A stretch of DNA of 64,000 bases from Bacteroides sedimenti (GCF_040365225.1 NZ_AP028055.1:3348001-3412000), one strand, 5' to 3'. Positions 1-9,661 are shown, numbered from the stretch's first letter. Numbers and translations: made by a program. Notes: generated from the sequence alone by a model not told the origin.

Positions 1-181
1 TATGTAATTCATAGATGTTGGGGTTTTCGCTGTAATATGCCGGATGTTCGTATATTACATGCAGCAGAATAGAATCAGCTTTCATTGCTTTTGCTATGGT
101 GTGCCCCGATTCGGCTACAATTTTTGCACTTTTATCATAGTCAATAGCTATCAGTACTTTTCTGATTTTGGTTGTTTCCAT
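1..181 (-). CDS. Universal stress protein family, 3' part missing (runs off window start)
   Basis: Only the first 60 codons are inside the window. The product begins METTKIRKVLIAIDYDKSA, the typical first beta strand and nucleotide-loop start of UspA-family proteins, followed by an alpha helix and the strand DSILLHVIY. These small cytoplasmic proteins bind ATP or other ligands and accumulate under stress; the exact role is not predictable. The gene diverges from the Hsp20 gene across a 446-bp gap, so two stress-type genes share one intergenic region. The ATG at 181 is the natural start because the fold begins directly after it. Whether the protein has one or two Usp domains cannot be seen. 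Confidence 0.8.
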   Translation of the reverse strand, partial: METTKIRKVLIAIDYDKSAKIVAESGHTIAKAMKADSILLHVIYEHPAYYSENPNIYELH

Positions 182-627
182 TTGATTTGACTTTAAAGAT
201 TTTATATTGACTTTAAACGGTAAACTCCATTCTTTAAACAAACCAGTGTTTAAGAAAGATTTATAAAAGATATGTTATTACCCTGTCTGTCCGCTAAAAA
301 TGGTTAATCTGTTTTTAATGCCTCCTTATGCTGGCAATGCACTGAATTTTGTAATAGATGTAGTTGAAAAATATTTTATGTATCAGATATATCTATACAC
401 ATTCTATTATTTTACTTTTAAATGATACTATATCCTATGTATTTAATGATGTCATAATGGCGGTGTTGATGATGTTTTGTGGGAAATTATGGCAGTTTCT
501 ACTTGAATAAATTACAGTAAATCCTTTTGGCATGGACATTGCTTTTTGTTAAGTGAATACGAACGAATGAAATAACTCAAAATATGATAAAAAGAATGTT
601 TTAAATTTAAAGATAGGAGATAATATT
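182..627. other. Divergent intergenic region between usp and hsp20
   Basis: This AT-rich spacer has no convincing gene. The 11-mer TTGACTTTAAA occurs twice as a direct repeat at 187-197 and 207-217, exactly 20 bp apart (about two helical turns), immediately upstream of the usp start. It could be a regulator site. I could not identify a clear TAnnTTTG promoter or a CIRCE element for the Hsp20 gene. Confidence 0.4.
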
Positions 628-1056
628 ATGACAGCAGTAAGAAGATACCAGACTTGGTTACCAGAAGTGTTCAATGATTTGTTTGATACAAATTGGATGA
701 TTCGCCCAAATGCTACTGCGCCTGCTATCAACGTAATAGAAGATACTGATGCGTATAAAGTAGAGTTCGCCGTACCAGGTATGAATAAGGAAGATTTTTG
801 TATTAAAGTCGATGCGGAGAACCAACTGATTGTTGCCATGGAGAAGAAACAAGATTCTAAAGAGGAAAATAAAGAAACCCGTTATCTGAGACATGAGTTT
901 TCTTATTCAAAATTTCAACAAACAATGATTCTTCCCGATAATGTTATGAAAGAGAAAATTGAAGCGCAGGTTGAGAATGGAGTACTTATCATCACTCTTC
1001 CAAAAATGAGTGCAGAAGAAGAGAAAAAGACTGAAAAATATATTGAAATTAAATAA
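628..1056 (+). CDS. Small heat shock protein, Hsp20/alpha-crystallin family
   Basis: A 142-residue ATP-independent holdase chaperone of the cytoplasm that binds unfolding proteins and hands them to other chaperones. An N-terminal arm (about 1-35) with WLPEVFNDLFDTNW precedes the alpha-crystallin beta sandwich (about 40-135), recognised by YKVEFAVPGMNKEDF and the terminal G-x-L strand GVLIITLPK. The end carries an IEI triplet, matching the IxI motif that docks between dimers. Length is normal for the family. The ATG at 628 has an AGGAGA sequence about 10 bases upstream. The gene is monocistronic, closed by the terminator at 1087-1122. Confidence 0.93.
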   Translation: MTAVRRYQTWLPEVFNDLFDTNWMIRPNATAPAINVIEDTDAYKVEFAVPGMNKEDFCIKVDAENQLIVAMEKKQDSKEENKETRYLRHEFSYSKFQQTMILPDNVMKEKIEAQVENGVLIITLPKMSAEEEKKTEKYIEIK

Positions 1057-1086
1057 GAGTTTTTGAATAGGATTAATAGTTATTTG

Positions 1087-1122
1087 TAGGCTATCGTCGA
1101 GAGGATGATGGCCTATTTTTTT
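1087..1122 (+). terminator. Rho-independent terminator after hsp20
   Basis: TAGGCTATC (1087-1095) pairs with GATGGCCTA (1107-1115) over nine positions including one G-T wobble, followed by a run of seven T. Confidence 0.85.
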
Positions 1123-1313
1123 CAATAAAGGCTGTTGATTTAGTTATTTGATGGATTTTCACCTTTTGCAACTAGAGAAATCTCATCAAAACTAGTTCAG
1201 CTTATTTTTTATATTTTTTTGTGAGGGGGCGATAGAATGGCTATAGAACCATTTATTTGGATAAGTTGTTAATGTATAAACTATCTACCGCTCAATTCAT
1301 CACTTTCCATAAA

Positions 1314-3743
1314 ATGACTATCATGAAAGCGTTCAAAATTTCCCGCCTTGTTTTTTTGTGCACCATGTTGGCATTCTCAAATCTCACAAATCTTCAAGGG
1401 CAAACGAAGAGCCAGAATCCTGTCATGGGATATGCTCAGGCCTCATATATGGGCCTTGCTGATAACGAATTCATGAAAAATTGGTTGATTCTTGGACCTG
1501 TACAATTGGATGAAGAAGCAATAAAAGCTGATGATTCCAGGCAAAAAATATTATTCGACAGAGATGCATTCACCACTGTCGCTGTTCACTCTGGCAAATC
1601 TATTGGCGCCGTAAAGATTGATAATACAGAATATACTTGGGAACCGATAAGAAGCGAAGAGGGAATTGTCGACTTATCTAAACTGCTTGGCAAGGTTGAA
1701 TATTCCATTGCTTATGCCCTAGCTGAAATTAGGATGGATGTTCCGGCCAAGGTAATTGTAGGGATAGGCAGTGATGATGGCATTAAATTATACCTGAATG
1801 GAAGATTGGTGCACCAAAACTGGATTGGACGACCTACGACGCCTGATGAGGATATTGCTATTCTGAATCTTAAAAAAGGTAGCAACCAGATATTGTTGAA
1901 GATTCAGAATATGGAACAGGACTGGTCTTTTGCTATAAGGAAAATGGGGAAGGAATCACTTAAAAAAGCATTGATTGAATCTTCCGGGAGGGGCAATCTT
2001 GATAATGTAAAGATCCTGACAGATGATGGAGTTGATTTGAATGCACCCGACGACTCCGGGCTGACGGCTTATCAAAGTGCCATGATTCGTGGACGGGAGA
2101 AAATAATGGATTACCTTAAAGATAAAGGGGGTAGAACCGATATTCCTATGCCCTCATTTAAACAGCTGGTTGATTGTATATTCAAAAATGTTTATAGTGG
2201 GATAACATCCGGAGTATCTGTTCTTGTCTCGAAGAATGGTGAAATTATCTATGAAAAAGGATTTGGCTATGCCGATATCGGCAATAAAGTTCCTGTTACC
2301 CCCGATACAAAGTTCAGGATTGGTTCTATTACCAAACAATTTACTGCTGCCGCCATCCTTAAGCTTCAGGAAGAGAAAAAACTGAATATTCAGGATGTAG
2401 TGTCAAAGTACATACCTGGTTTTCCGAAAGGGAATGAGATTACTCTCCGTCATCTACTTACGCATACATCTGGGCTGCACAGCTATACTGATCGGCCATC
2501 ATTTTTTAAATTTGTTACTTTGCCAATCTCTCTTTCGGCCTTAGTTGATACAATACAAGCGCAACCATATGATTTTGCTCCTGGTAACAAGTGGAACTAT
2601 TGTAATTCCGGCTTTGTCCTCTTAGGGTATATTGTCGAAAAGATTTCGGGAAAGAGCCTGGCAATCTACCTTAATGATACATTTTTCGAACCACTGGGAA
2701 TGAATAATACCGGTATTTACGAGACTAATAAGTTGATTGACAACGAGGCTTATGGCTATTCGTTCAATGGTAACAAAATAATAAAAGCCATTAACTGGGA
2801 TATGTCATGGGCTGCAGGAGCAGGAGCCCTATATTCCACGGTAAGGGATTTGAATATCTGGAATGAAGCGCTGTTTAACGGGAAAGTACTGACCGAAGAG
2901 AGTTTAAAAGCCGCATTCACCTCTTCATTACTAAATAACAAGCAAAAAACAAATTATGGCTATGGATGGTTTATTCAGAATATTCGTGGTTCAGAGTTCA
3001 TTTCACATGGAGGCGGGTTAAATGGTTTTCTTTCTTATCTGGGACGTCAACCGGAGAATAAATTTACGGTGATTGTTTTATGTAACTCAACTCCTCCGCC
3101 ATCCGGTCTATCCCCAACTAACTCTGCCTCTTTAATTTCCGAATATATATTATGGCCTGAAATGATAAAGCAACCCACTTTTGCATCTGATATTCCTGTG
3201 GATGAAAAATTACTTAACGCATATGTGGGACGATATGATTACGGGCAGGGTGCTGTACTGACTGTTACGCTTGAAGGAAAACAATTGTATGCCCAAATGA
3301 CTGGACAGGGTAAGTATCCAATATTCCCATCGTCAAAAGATGAGTTTAATTGGAAGATTGTGGATGCGAGTGTGAAATTTGTAGTGGATGAAAAAGGGAA
3401 AGTCATCTATCTTTTACATCATCAAAACGGACAGCAGATTGAGGCAAAGAAATTGAAAGAGGAGATTCCGGTTGCTGTTGACTTTTCCGTATTCGATAAA
3501 TATACAGGGAAATACGATATGGGAAATAATTATGTGATGGCTGTGCTGAAAGTAGATAAAAAATTGTTCTTGCAGGGTAGCCAGCTTACTCGATTTCAAC
3601 TATTCCCTGCATCCGAAACTGAGTTTTTTGCTAGGGAAATCAACATAAGGCTCAAATTTAAGGCGCATGGAGAACAGAAGGCCGATTCTGTAATTGTAGT
3701 TATCAGCGGCGAAGAGAAAGTTGCAAAGAGGGTAGGTGATTAA
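1314..3743 (+). CDS. Exported multidomain serine hydrolase (class C beta-lactamase/esterase fold) with ankyrin-like segment
   Basis: A protein of about 809 residues. A signal peptide (FKISRLVFLCTMLAF...) leads into an N-terminal beta-sandwich-like region containing LGPV and DDGIKLYLNGRLV, resembling PA14 or GH2-type sugar-binding domains. An ankyrin-like segment follows (GRGNLDNVKILTDDGVDLNA), then a serine hydrolase domain with SITK (S338 nucleophile, K341), YCN (Y429) and HGG (565-567). Two C-terminal beta-rich repeats (YVGRYDYGQG and YTGKYDMGNN) resemble DUF3471. The triad is intact, so it is probably active as a peptidase, esterase or beta-lactamase-like enzyme outside the cytoplasm; the substrate is unknown. 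I chose the ATG at 1314 (1323 also possible) because it fits the signal peptide; an upstream in-frame TTG at 1257 is unlikely. Confidence 0.82.
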   Translation: MTIMKAFKISRLVFLCTMLAFSNLTNLQGQTKSQNPVMGYAQASYMGLADNEFMKNWLILGPVQLDEEAIKADDSRQKILFDRDAFTTVAVHSGKSIGAVKIDNTEYTWEPIRSEEGIVDLSKLLGKVEYSIAYALAEIRMDVPAKVIVGIGSDDGIKLYLNGRLVHQNWIGRPTTPDEDIAILNLKKGSNQILLKIQNMEQDWSFAIRKMGKESLKKALIESSGRGNLDNVKILTDDGVDLNAPDDSGLTAYQSAMIRGREKIMDYLKDKGGRTDIPMPSFKQLVDCIFKNVYSGITSGVSVLVSKNGEIIYEKGFGYADIGNKVPVTPDTKFRIGSITKQFTAAAILKLQEEKKLNIQDVVSKYIPGFPKGNEITLRHLLTHTSGLHSYTDRPSFFKFVTLPISLSALVDTIQAQPYDFAPGNKWNYCNSGFVLLGYIVEKISGKSLAIYLNDTFFEPLGMNNTGIYETNKLIDNEAYGYSFNGNKIIKAINWDMSWAAGAGALYSTVRDLNIWNEALFNGKVLTEESLKAAFTSSLLNNKQKTNYGYGWFIQNIRGSEFISHGGGLNGFLSYLGRQPENKFTVIVLCNSTPPPSGLSPTNSASLISEYILWPEMIKQPTFASDIPVDEKLLNAYVGRYDYGQGAVLTVTLEGKQLYAQMTGQGKYPIFPSSKDEFNWKIVDASVKFVVDEKGKVIYLLHHQNGQQIEAKKLKEEIPVAVDFSVFDKYTGKYDMGNNYVMAVLKVDKKLFLQGSQLTRFQLFPASETEFFAREINIRLKFKAHGEQKADSVIVVISGEEKVAKRVGD

Positions 3744-3769
3744 TTAATTTGGTTCTTTTTTAATGTGCT

Positions 3770-3829
3770 GCGGTAAACGGATGTCTGACAAAATCTGTTT
3801 ATCGCTTTTTATATGTAAACAGATTTTGT
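3770..3829 (+). terminator. Terminator overlapping a second, competing hairpin
   Basis: GCGGTAAAC (3770-3778) pairs with GTTTATCGC (3797-3805), one wobble, followed by TTTTT: a terminator for the serine hydrolase gene. A second perfect 14-bp inverted repeat, ACAAAATCTGTTTA (3788-3801) with TAAACAGATTTTGT (3816-3829), shares bases 3797-3801, so both hairpins cannot form together. Confidence 0.7.
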
Positions 3830-3923
3830 GAATAAAAGTTAGATGTAAAAAGAAACAGGCAATAGAGTTGTATTGAAATATATTGTATTTTTGAAGCTAA
3901 GAACATAACTTTAATTCTGCATA

Positions 3924-4739
3924 ATGAAAAAGACAATCGCTATTTTCTTCCTGATGGGAATATCCGGTACCTTCAGCGCGCAAACGCCGCAAAATGATAG
4001 AATGAAAGCTAAGCACGAAAAACTAAAAACAGACAAGTTGGATGCCCGGAAGGTGGAACTGCAGCTTACTGGAGGATTACAGGCTTTTAAGAAATTTATG
4101 GATGAAAATAAGGTATGTGCAGACTTGGAATCTGTTACGTTTTTCGATAATTCAATAGAAGTTGATGATCATAATGTACCTGTAAGTGGTAAACAGTTCT
4201 ATTTCCCACTGAAATTCTTTATTATGTCAGGTGAGAATAAAAACGAAAAGCCATTAATTGATATTGATTTAAATTCTATAATATACTATTCAAGGTTTCT
4301 TTATGCTATGAAAGAACCTTTGCTATTCAATAAAAAAAGCAAAAAGGAGATTTATCGTTTTACTTGGCTGAGAACGTTTCATCATCCAGTAACAATCAGG
4401 ATAGAAAAAGATGGAGAAACTTGTTTGTTATACTGGAAACTCAGTGATGGAGAAGGAGGATATGATCCAGGGAAAGTGATAACAGACAAGTCTAAACCTG
4501 TGGATATAAAGATTTGGCAAGAGCTAAAATCAATGCTCCAAAAAATGGATTTTTGGCATATGAATAGAATACCCCAAGGAATAACAGTTGATGGCTCTAA
4601 ATGGATTTTGGAAGGGGCCGAACCTGAACAATACAGAGTTGTGGATTTATCTTCCCCTGAAGCTAATGATTTCTATTATACCTGCCTATTCTTGTTGAAT
4701 CAGACTGATTTAGGAATCAATAAAGAGGAGATATATTAA
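3924..4739 (+). CDS. Exported protein of unknown function
   Basis: A 271-residue product that I do not recognise. The N-terminus MKKTIAIFFLMGISGTFSAQ is a good signal peptide ending in the SAQ cleavage pattern common in Bacteroidetes. The mature part is rich in Lys and Glu near the start (MKAKHEKLKTDKLDARKVEL) and then alternates charged and aromatic residues without clear membrane segments, suggesting a soluble periplasmic or surface protein. It contains single cysteines (for example NKVCADLES and ETCLLYW) but no CxxC motif. No operon partner lies close by: the upstream gene is closed by a terminator 95 bp before and the downstream region is a repeat-bearing gap. Confidence 0.75.
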   Translation: MKKTIAIFFLMGISGTFSAQTPQNDRMKAKHEKLKTDKLDARKVELQLTGGLQAFKKFMDENKVCADLESVTFFDNSIEVDDHNVPVSGKQFYFPLKFFIMSGENKNEKPLIDIDLNSIIYYSRFLYAMKEPLLFNKKSKKEIYRFTWLRTFHHPVTIRIEKDGETCLLYWKLSDGEGGYDPGKVITDKSKPVDIKIWQELKSMLQKMDFWHMNRIPQGITVDGSKWILEGAEPEQYRVVDLSSPEANDFYYTCLFLLNQTDLGINKEEIY

Positions 4740-4837
4740 GCTGGTTGGAATAAAATAATTCATAAAAATAAGAATACCCTTATACCGGTTGTAATTCTCG
4801 GGTATATATCGTGCCTATTTATTGTGAAGAAATATAT

Positions 4838-5012
4838 CCGCGGAAAATTATCTATTATTTCTGTATATATAAAGAGAAAACTAAAAGTTCCGCGCCACAT
4901 AATCAGTATGTTATCTCTAAAAATAAAATAGTAAGACAGAAAACATGGCGAAGAATTCTCATTTTGTTGGCCGAAGTAGCGTTAAAAAGTGTTTAATGAT
5001 TGTTTGTCAATA
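4838..5012 (+). repeat. Composite intergenic element, copy 1, module A
   Basis: This stretch aligns with 41038-41208. Shared landmarks in the same order are an initial CCGCGG/CCGCGGG, TTGTATATATA or CTGTATATATA, a GTxxCGCCACAT-like block, AATAGTAAGACAGAAAAC versus GATAGTAGGACAGAAAAC, and GTTAAAAAGTGTT. Similarity is degenerate but continuous. A 61-codon open frame within it is not credible as a gene because it is not preserved in the other copy. Confidence 0.6.
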
Positions 5013-5287
5013 GATTATGTCTTTTAAAATGATGTAAAATTGGTATTTTAGGTCATAATATTGCTTCATTTTATTTTTTAATATAGAGTTCTCAACATAT
5101 AGTTTCTACTTGCATACATTGGTAAGAATCATTCTGATTTTGTTTCTTGAATATAGTCTGAATTCATCATAGGGGGTAATGTTGTGGCGGTTTCGGAATC
5201 AGAAATACATTGCCAATTATTCCTAGATATAACTACGAAAACGTAATCCCATTGCAATAAAGGCCAATTTAATGGCATAGAATAAAA

Positions 5288-5383
5288 AAAACATGGCGGA
5301 AGATTGGTCAAAACATGACGACAGATTTTAATTTCCAGGCGTAAGATTTTCGGGAGGTGCGGTTTGTTCCGCTCGTAGGCAGG
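5288..5383 (+). repeat. Composite intergenic element, copy 1, module B (two 22-bp units plus 3' block)
   Basis: Two 22-bp-spaced units beginning AAAACATGGCGGAAG (5288) and AAAACATGACGACAG (5310) are followed by CAGGCGTAAGATTTT, then GTTCCGCTCGTAGGCA. The same block in the same order closes the larger array at 41680-41926. Confidence 0.65.
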
Positions 5384-5496
5384 CGACGTATTTCTTAATA
5401 AATTAAACGGTTAAATTATTAACGCCAATAACTTCTGAAAAAAATATAAAACGGACTACTAGTTATTAATCTCTTTTATTATATGAATAAATTGCC

Positions 5497-5504
5497 TACA
5501 TTTG
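5497..5504 (+). promoter_or_regulatory. Putative -7 element for the beta-galactosidase gene
   Basis: TACATTTG matches the Bacteroidetes -7 consensus TAnnTTTG. The expected -33 TTTG is poor here (only a T-rich run near 5474-5477), so strength is uncertain. Confidence 0.45.
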
Positions 5505-5607
5505 CAGTTTATGGGAAAAAAGTCAGTAGAGATATCTATGAATCACATTATTAATCGATTATAATTCCATAAAACAATCATTTATAAAACAAACACTATT
5601 ACTAACT

Positions 5608-8600
5608 ATGAGAAAATTTCAATTAGCAGTAGTCCTGTGTTGCCTTGTTACGCAAAGCTTTGCTCTGAAGCCGTTACTGAACGGTTTTAAGTATGGAGAA
5701 CAGAAAGCACCTGCTGGCAATGAATGGGAATCGCCTGAGTATTTAGCCTTGAACAAGGAGCAGCCTCGTGCTTATTTCTTTCCGTTCAAGGATGTGGAGA
5801 GTGCACGAAAGGTGCTGCCTGAATACTCTGCCTACTGGAAATCATTGAACGGAGAATGGAAGTTTAATTGGGTGAAATCGCCGGAACTACGTCCGAAGAA
5901 CTTTTATGAAACCTCGTACGATGTTTCTTCATGGGATAATATTCCTGTGCCATCAAACTGGAATGTTTACGGTATTCAGAAGAATGGGGACCTGAAATAC
6001 GGAGTGCCCATCTATGTAAATCAGAAGGTTATCTTTAAGCACACCGTGAAGGTGGGCGACTGGAAGGGTGGCGTTATGCGGCCTGCTCCCGAAAACTGGA
6101 CTACAGCTAAATATCCGAACGAAGTGGGTTCTTACCGTCGTGATTTTGAAATTCCGCAAGACTGGGACGGACGAGAGGTTTTCATTAACTTTGAAGGAGT
6201 AGACTCATTCTTCTATCTCTGGATAAACGGCCAGTACGTCGGATTCTCCAAAAACTCACGCAATGCCGCCTGCTTTAATATAACCAAATATCTGAAAAAA
6301 GGAAAGAATGTAGTGGCTGCCGAAGTTTACCGTAACTCCGACGGCTCGTTCCTGGAAGCACAAGATATGTATCGCTTGCCGGGTATCTTCCGCACCGTGG
6401 CGCTCTATTCTACTCCGAAGGTGCAGGTACGCGACTTACGGGTAATACCTGATTTGGATGCAACCTACACCAATGGTTCGCTGACCATCAATACAGATAT
6501 TCGTAACCTGGGTAAAGGTAAGGCAAAAGGCTACAAAATGGTTTATACACTCTATGCCAACAAGCTTTATTCTGATGAAACAACTCCGGTGAATGGTGTA
6601 ATAGCTACAGCAAATGTGGATGTTATTGAAGCCAATCAGCAGGTTGAGGCACAACAGGCTATTATGAAGGTTGAGGCTCCCAATAAGTGGTCGGCTGAAT
6701 TGCCATACCGCTATACTCTGGTAGCTGAGCTGAAAGACAAAAAGAACAAAACAGTGGAAACAGTTTCAACAATCGTTGGTTTCCGCAAAGTTGAGATTAA
6801 AGATACAAAGGCTGCCGATGATGAATTCGGATTGGCCGGACGCTATTACTATGTGAACGGTAAAACCGTGAAGCTGAAAGGGGTGAATCGTCACGAAAGC
6901 AATCCCGAAACGGGTCACGCAGTTCCACGCGAAAGGATGTTTCAGGAAATCATGGTGATGAAACGTGCCAATATCAATCACGTACGTAACTCGCACTATC
7001 CTGACGATCCTTACTGGTATTTCCTGTGCAACAAGTACGGTATCTACCTTGAAGATGAGGCAAACATAGAATCGCACGAGTACTACTACGGTGAAGCTTC
7101 GCTTTCGCATCCTGTTGAGTGGAGAACGGCACATGTGGCACGTGTGATGGAGATGGCGCACAGCAACGTAAACAACCCTTCCATCGTAATCTGGTCGCTG
7201 GGTAACGAAGCGGGTCCGGGTAAGAACTTTGTGGCTGCGTACGATTCTTTGAAGGCATTCGACGCTTCTCGCCCGGTTCAGTACGAACGTAATAACGATA
7301 TTGTGGATATGGGCTCTAATCAGTATCCTTCCATCGGCTGGATGAATGGAGCTGTAAAGGGCAAGTATGATATCAAGTATCCTTTCCACGTTTCAGAATA
7401 TGCTCATGCCATGGGTAATGCCTGCGGTAACCTGGTAGATTACTGGAAAGCCATCGAGTCGACCAACTTCTTCTGTGGTGCTGCCATCTGGGAATGGATT
7501 GACCAAGGCTTGTACAACTACGATAAGAAAACCGGCGAACGTTATGTAACTTACGGAGGTGACTTTGGTGATATGCCCAACGACGGACAGTTTATCTTCA
7601 AAGGGGTTGTGGCTGCCGACTTATCGCCGAAACCTCACTACTATGAAGTGAAAAAGGTATATCAGCACATAGCTGTTGATTCGGTTAACATCAATGAAGG
7701 TACTTTTGAAGTGTTCAACAAGTACTATTTCAAGGATCTTTCCGACTACGAGCTTCGTTGGTCATTGTATGAAAACGGCAAGGAAACTCAGTCCGGAAAT
7801 ATTGCTCTGGGCGCTGTTGCTCCACGCACAAAAGTGAAAATCAGCGTTCCTTATCAGTTTGATAAGCTGAATGCCGACTCGGAATACTTTGTGAAATTCC
7901 AGTTCATGTTGAAGAACGACATGCCTTGGAATAAGAAAGGATATGTTCAGGCCGACGAACAGTTCCTTGTTAAGGGAGCTGTTAAACAACCATCTGTTGC
8001 TGAGGTTGCCAAAACAGCATCTGCCGACAAACTGGAACTGACGGATTCTTCATCAGACATCAAGACTGTGAAGGGTAAAAACTTCGTGGCTCAGTTCGAT
8101 ACCAACACCGGAACCATCTACAGCCTGACTTACGGTAACGAAACAATCATTGCTCCGGGCAATGGCCCGAAACTGGATGCATTCCGCGCATATACCAACA
8201 ACGACAACTGGGCTGTTTCAAAATGGTACGAATGTGGTTTGCATAACCTGAAACACAAGGCTACAAGCAGTAGCTTCATGAAAAAGGCAAACGGAACAAT
8301 CGTGGCTTCGTTTACGGTTGAATCACAGGCGCCGAACGGTGCCCGCCTCATTGGAGGTACTACTGCTACAAAGAACAGCATCGAGGAACAAACCGACAAG
8401 AAGTTTGGCGAGAATGATTTCAAATTCACAACCAACCAAATATGGACAATCTACCCCGACGGTTCCATCGAACTACAGGCAAGCATAACCTCAAACAATG
8501 AGTCAGTGGTATTGCCTCGTCTGGGTTATGTAATGAAAACACCAGAAAAACTGGCAAACTTCACTTACTACGGACGTGGTCCGATAGATAACTACAACGA

Positions 8601-9636
8601 CCGTAAGACAAGTCAGTTTGTAGAACTCTACAAGAGCACGGTGAAGGATGAATTCGCTCCAATCGTAAGACCGCAAAACGTAGGTAACCACGAGGAAGTA
8701 CGTTGGTGTGCCCTTACGGATAATGCCGGAAACGGGGCAGTGTTTGTGGGTGACGGAAACTTGTCGGTATCTGCCCTGCAATATTCTGCCAACGACCTGG
8801 TGGCGGCTGCTCATCCTTATGAGTTGCCGAAAGGTGGCGATACGTATCTGCACCTCGACTTAGGGGTGACCGGTCTTGGTGGCAACAGTTGCGGACAAGG
8901 CGGTCCGCTGGAACAAGACAGAGTAAGAGCCGGACAACATTTCATGGGATTCATTATTCGCCCGGCCGGTCAGAATCTGACTAAAACCGCCAGCGTTTCA
9001 GTTGCCGGAGAAATGCCTCTTGCTGTTACACGCAACCGTGTAGGTGAGGTGAAAATATCTACTATCAAGAAAGATGCAGTGATTTGTTATGCTGTGAACA
9101 AAGGTAAAGCAAAGATATATTCAGGAGTAATCCCAATGCGTGATGGCGGAAGTGTAACTGCCTGGTATAAAGAGAATCCGCAGATGGAGACTACTGCCTC
9201 TTTCACTAAAATTGAGAGTGTTCACACTAACGTAATCTTTGCAAGTAGTCAGGAATCCGATGAAGGCGATGCTTCGAATCTGACCGACGGTGATGTTTCA
9301 ACAATCTGGCACACCATGTATTCGGTCACTGTGGCCAAGCATCCGCACTGGGTAGACTTGGATGCCGGCGAAGTGAAAACAATCAAAGGATTTACCTGGT
9401 TGCCTCGTCAGGATAGCTACAATGGCGATGTGAAGGATTATACAATCCACGTCAGCATGGATTGCAAAAAATGGGGAGAGCCGATTGTTAAAGGTGTATT
9501 CGAAAGAAGTAAGGAGGAGAAGAAAGTTATGTTCAACAAACCTGTGAAAGCCCGTTATATCCGCTTTACCGCGCTGAGCGAGCAGAGAGGGCAAGATTAC
9601 GCAACTGGCGCCGAGATTACAATCTTAGCCGAGTAA
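5608..9636 (+). CDS. Secreted GH2 beta-galactosidase with C-terminal F5/8 type C domain
   Basis: A 1342-residue LacZ-type glycoside hydrolase family 2 enzyme that removes terminal beta-galactosyl residues. Signal peptide MRKFQLAVVLCCLVTQSFA places it in the periplasm or on the surface. Order: sugar-binding sandwich (about 60-270), Ig-like domain, TIM barrel with acid/base E534 in WSLGNEAG and nucleophile E597 in HVSEYAHAMGN, a further Ig-like domain, Bgal small-chain domain (NFVAQFDTNTGTIYSLTYGN onward), then a discoidin/F5/8 type C domain (about 1200-1340, DGDVSTIWH ... ARYIRFTAL) likely to bind carbohydrate. It is about 300 residues longer than E. coli LacZ. No SusC/SusD pair is nearby, so it is not in an obvious polysaccharide utilisation locus. 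A strong terminator follows. Confidence 0.93.
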   Translation: MRKFQLAVVLCCLVTQSFALKPLLNGFKYGEQKAPAGNEWESPEYLALNKEQPRAYFFPFKDVESARKVLPEYSAYWKSLNGEWKFNWVKSPELRPKNFYETSYDVSSWDNIPVPSNWNVYGIQKNGDLKYGVPIYVNQKVIFKHTVKVGDWKGGVMRPAPENWTTAKYPNEVGSYRRDFEIPQDWDGREVFINFEGVDSFFYLWINGQYVGFSKNSRNAACFNITKYLKKGKNVVAAEVYRNSDGSFLEAQDMYRLPGIFRTVALYSTPKVQVRDLRVIPDLDATYTNGSLTINTDIRNLGKGKAKGYKMVYTLYANKLYSDETTPVNGVIATANVDVIEANQQVEAQQAIMKVEAPNKWSAELPYRYTLVAELKDKKNKTVETVSTIVGFRKVEIKDTKAADDEFGLAGRYYYVNGKTVKLKGVNRHESNPETGHAVPRERMFQEIMVMKRANINHVRNSHYPDDPYWYFLCNKYGIYLEDEANIESHEYYYGEASLSHPVEWRTAHVARVMEMAHSNVNNPSIVIWSLGNEAGPGKNFVAAYDSLKAFDASRPVQYERNNDIVDMGSNQYPSIGWMNGAVKGKYDIKYPFHVSEYAHAMGNACGNLVDYWKAIESTNFFCGAAIWEWIDQGLYNYDKKTGERYVTYGGDFGDMPNDGQFIFKGVVAADLSPKPHYYEVKKVYQHIAVDSVNINEGTFEVFNKYYFKDLSDYELRWSLYENGKETQSGNIALGAVAPRTKVKISVPYQFDKLNADSEYFVKFQFMLKNDMPWNKKGYVQADEQFLVKGAVKQPSVAEVAKTASADKLELTDSSSDIKTVKGKNFVAQFDTNTGTIYSLTYGNETIIAPGNGPKLDAFRAYTNNDNWAVSKWYECGLHNLKHKATSSSFMKKANGTIVASFTVESQAPNGARLIGGTTATKNSIEEQTDKKFGENDFKFTTNQIWTIYPDGSIELQASITSNNESVVLPRLGYVMKTPEKLANFTYYGRGPIDNYNDRKTSQFVELYKSTVKDEFAPIVRPQNVGNHEEVRWCALTDNAGNGAVFVGDGNLSVSALQYSANDLVAAAHPYELPKGGDTYLHLDLGVTGLGGNSCGQGGPLEQDRVRAGQHFMGFIIRPAGQNLTKTASVSVAGEMPLAVTRNRVGEVKISTIKKDAVICYAVNKGKAKIYSGVIPMRDGGSVTAWYKENPQMETTASFTKIESVHTNVIFASSQESDEGDASNLTDGDVSTIWHTMYSVTVAKHPHWVDLDAGEVKTIKGFTWLPRQDSYNGDVKDYTIHVSMDCKKWGEPIVKGVFERSKEEKKVMFNKPVKARYIRFTALSEQRGQDYATGAEITILAE

Positions 9637-9661
9637 TTTTTGATAACTACATAAATGGGGT

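Larger units (their letters stand above)
4740..5607. other. 868-bp gap with repeat copy 1 and the beta-galactosidase leader
   Basis: No gene is supported. A weak hairpin, ATACCC (4774-4779) with GGGTAT (4800-4805), may end the upstream transcript. Bases 4838-5383 hold one copy of the composite element described separately. A promoter for the beta-galactosidase gene is likely at 5497-5504 (TACATTTG), giving a leader of about 100 bases. Confidence 0.5.

Noticed and set aside
4811..4996. 61-codon open frame on the plus strand
   Set aside because: It lies inside module A of the composite repeat and is not preserved in the second copy; no protein-like character.
6766..7389. 207-codon antisense frame inside the beta-galactosidase gene
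   Set aside because: Shadow of the strongly coding plus strand, His/Arg/Val-rich composition, no recognisable motif.
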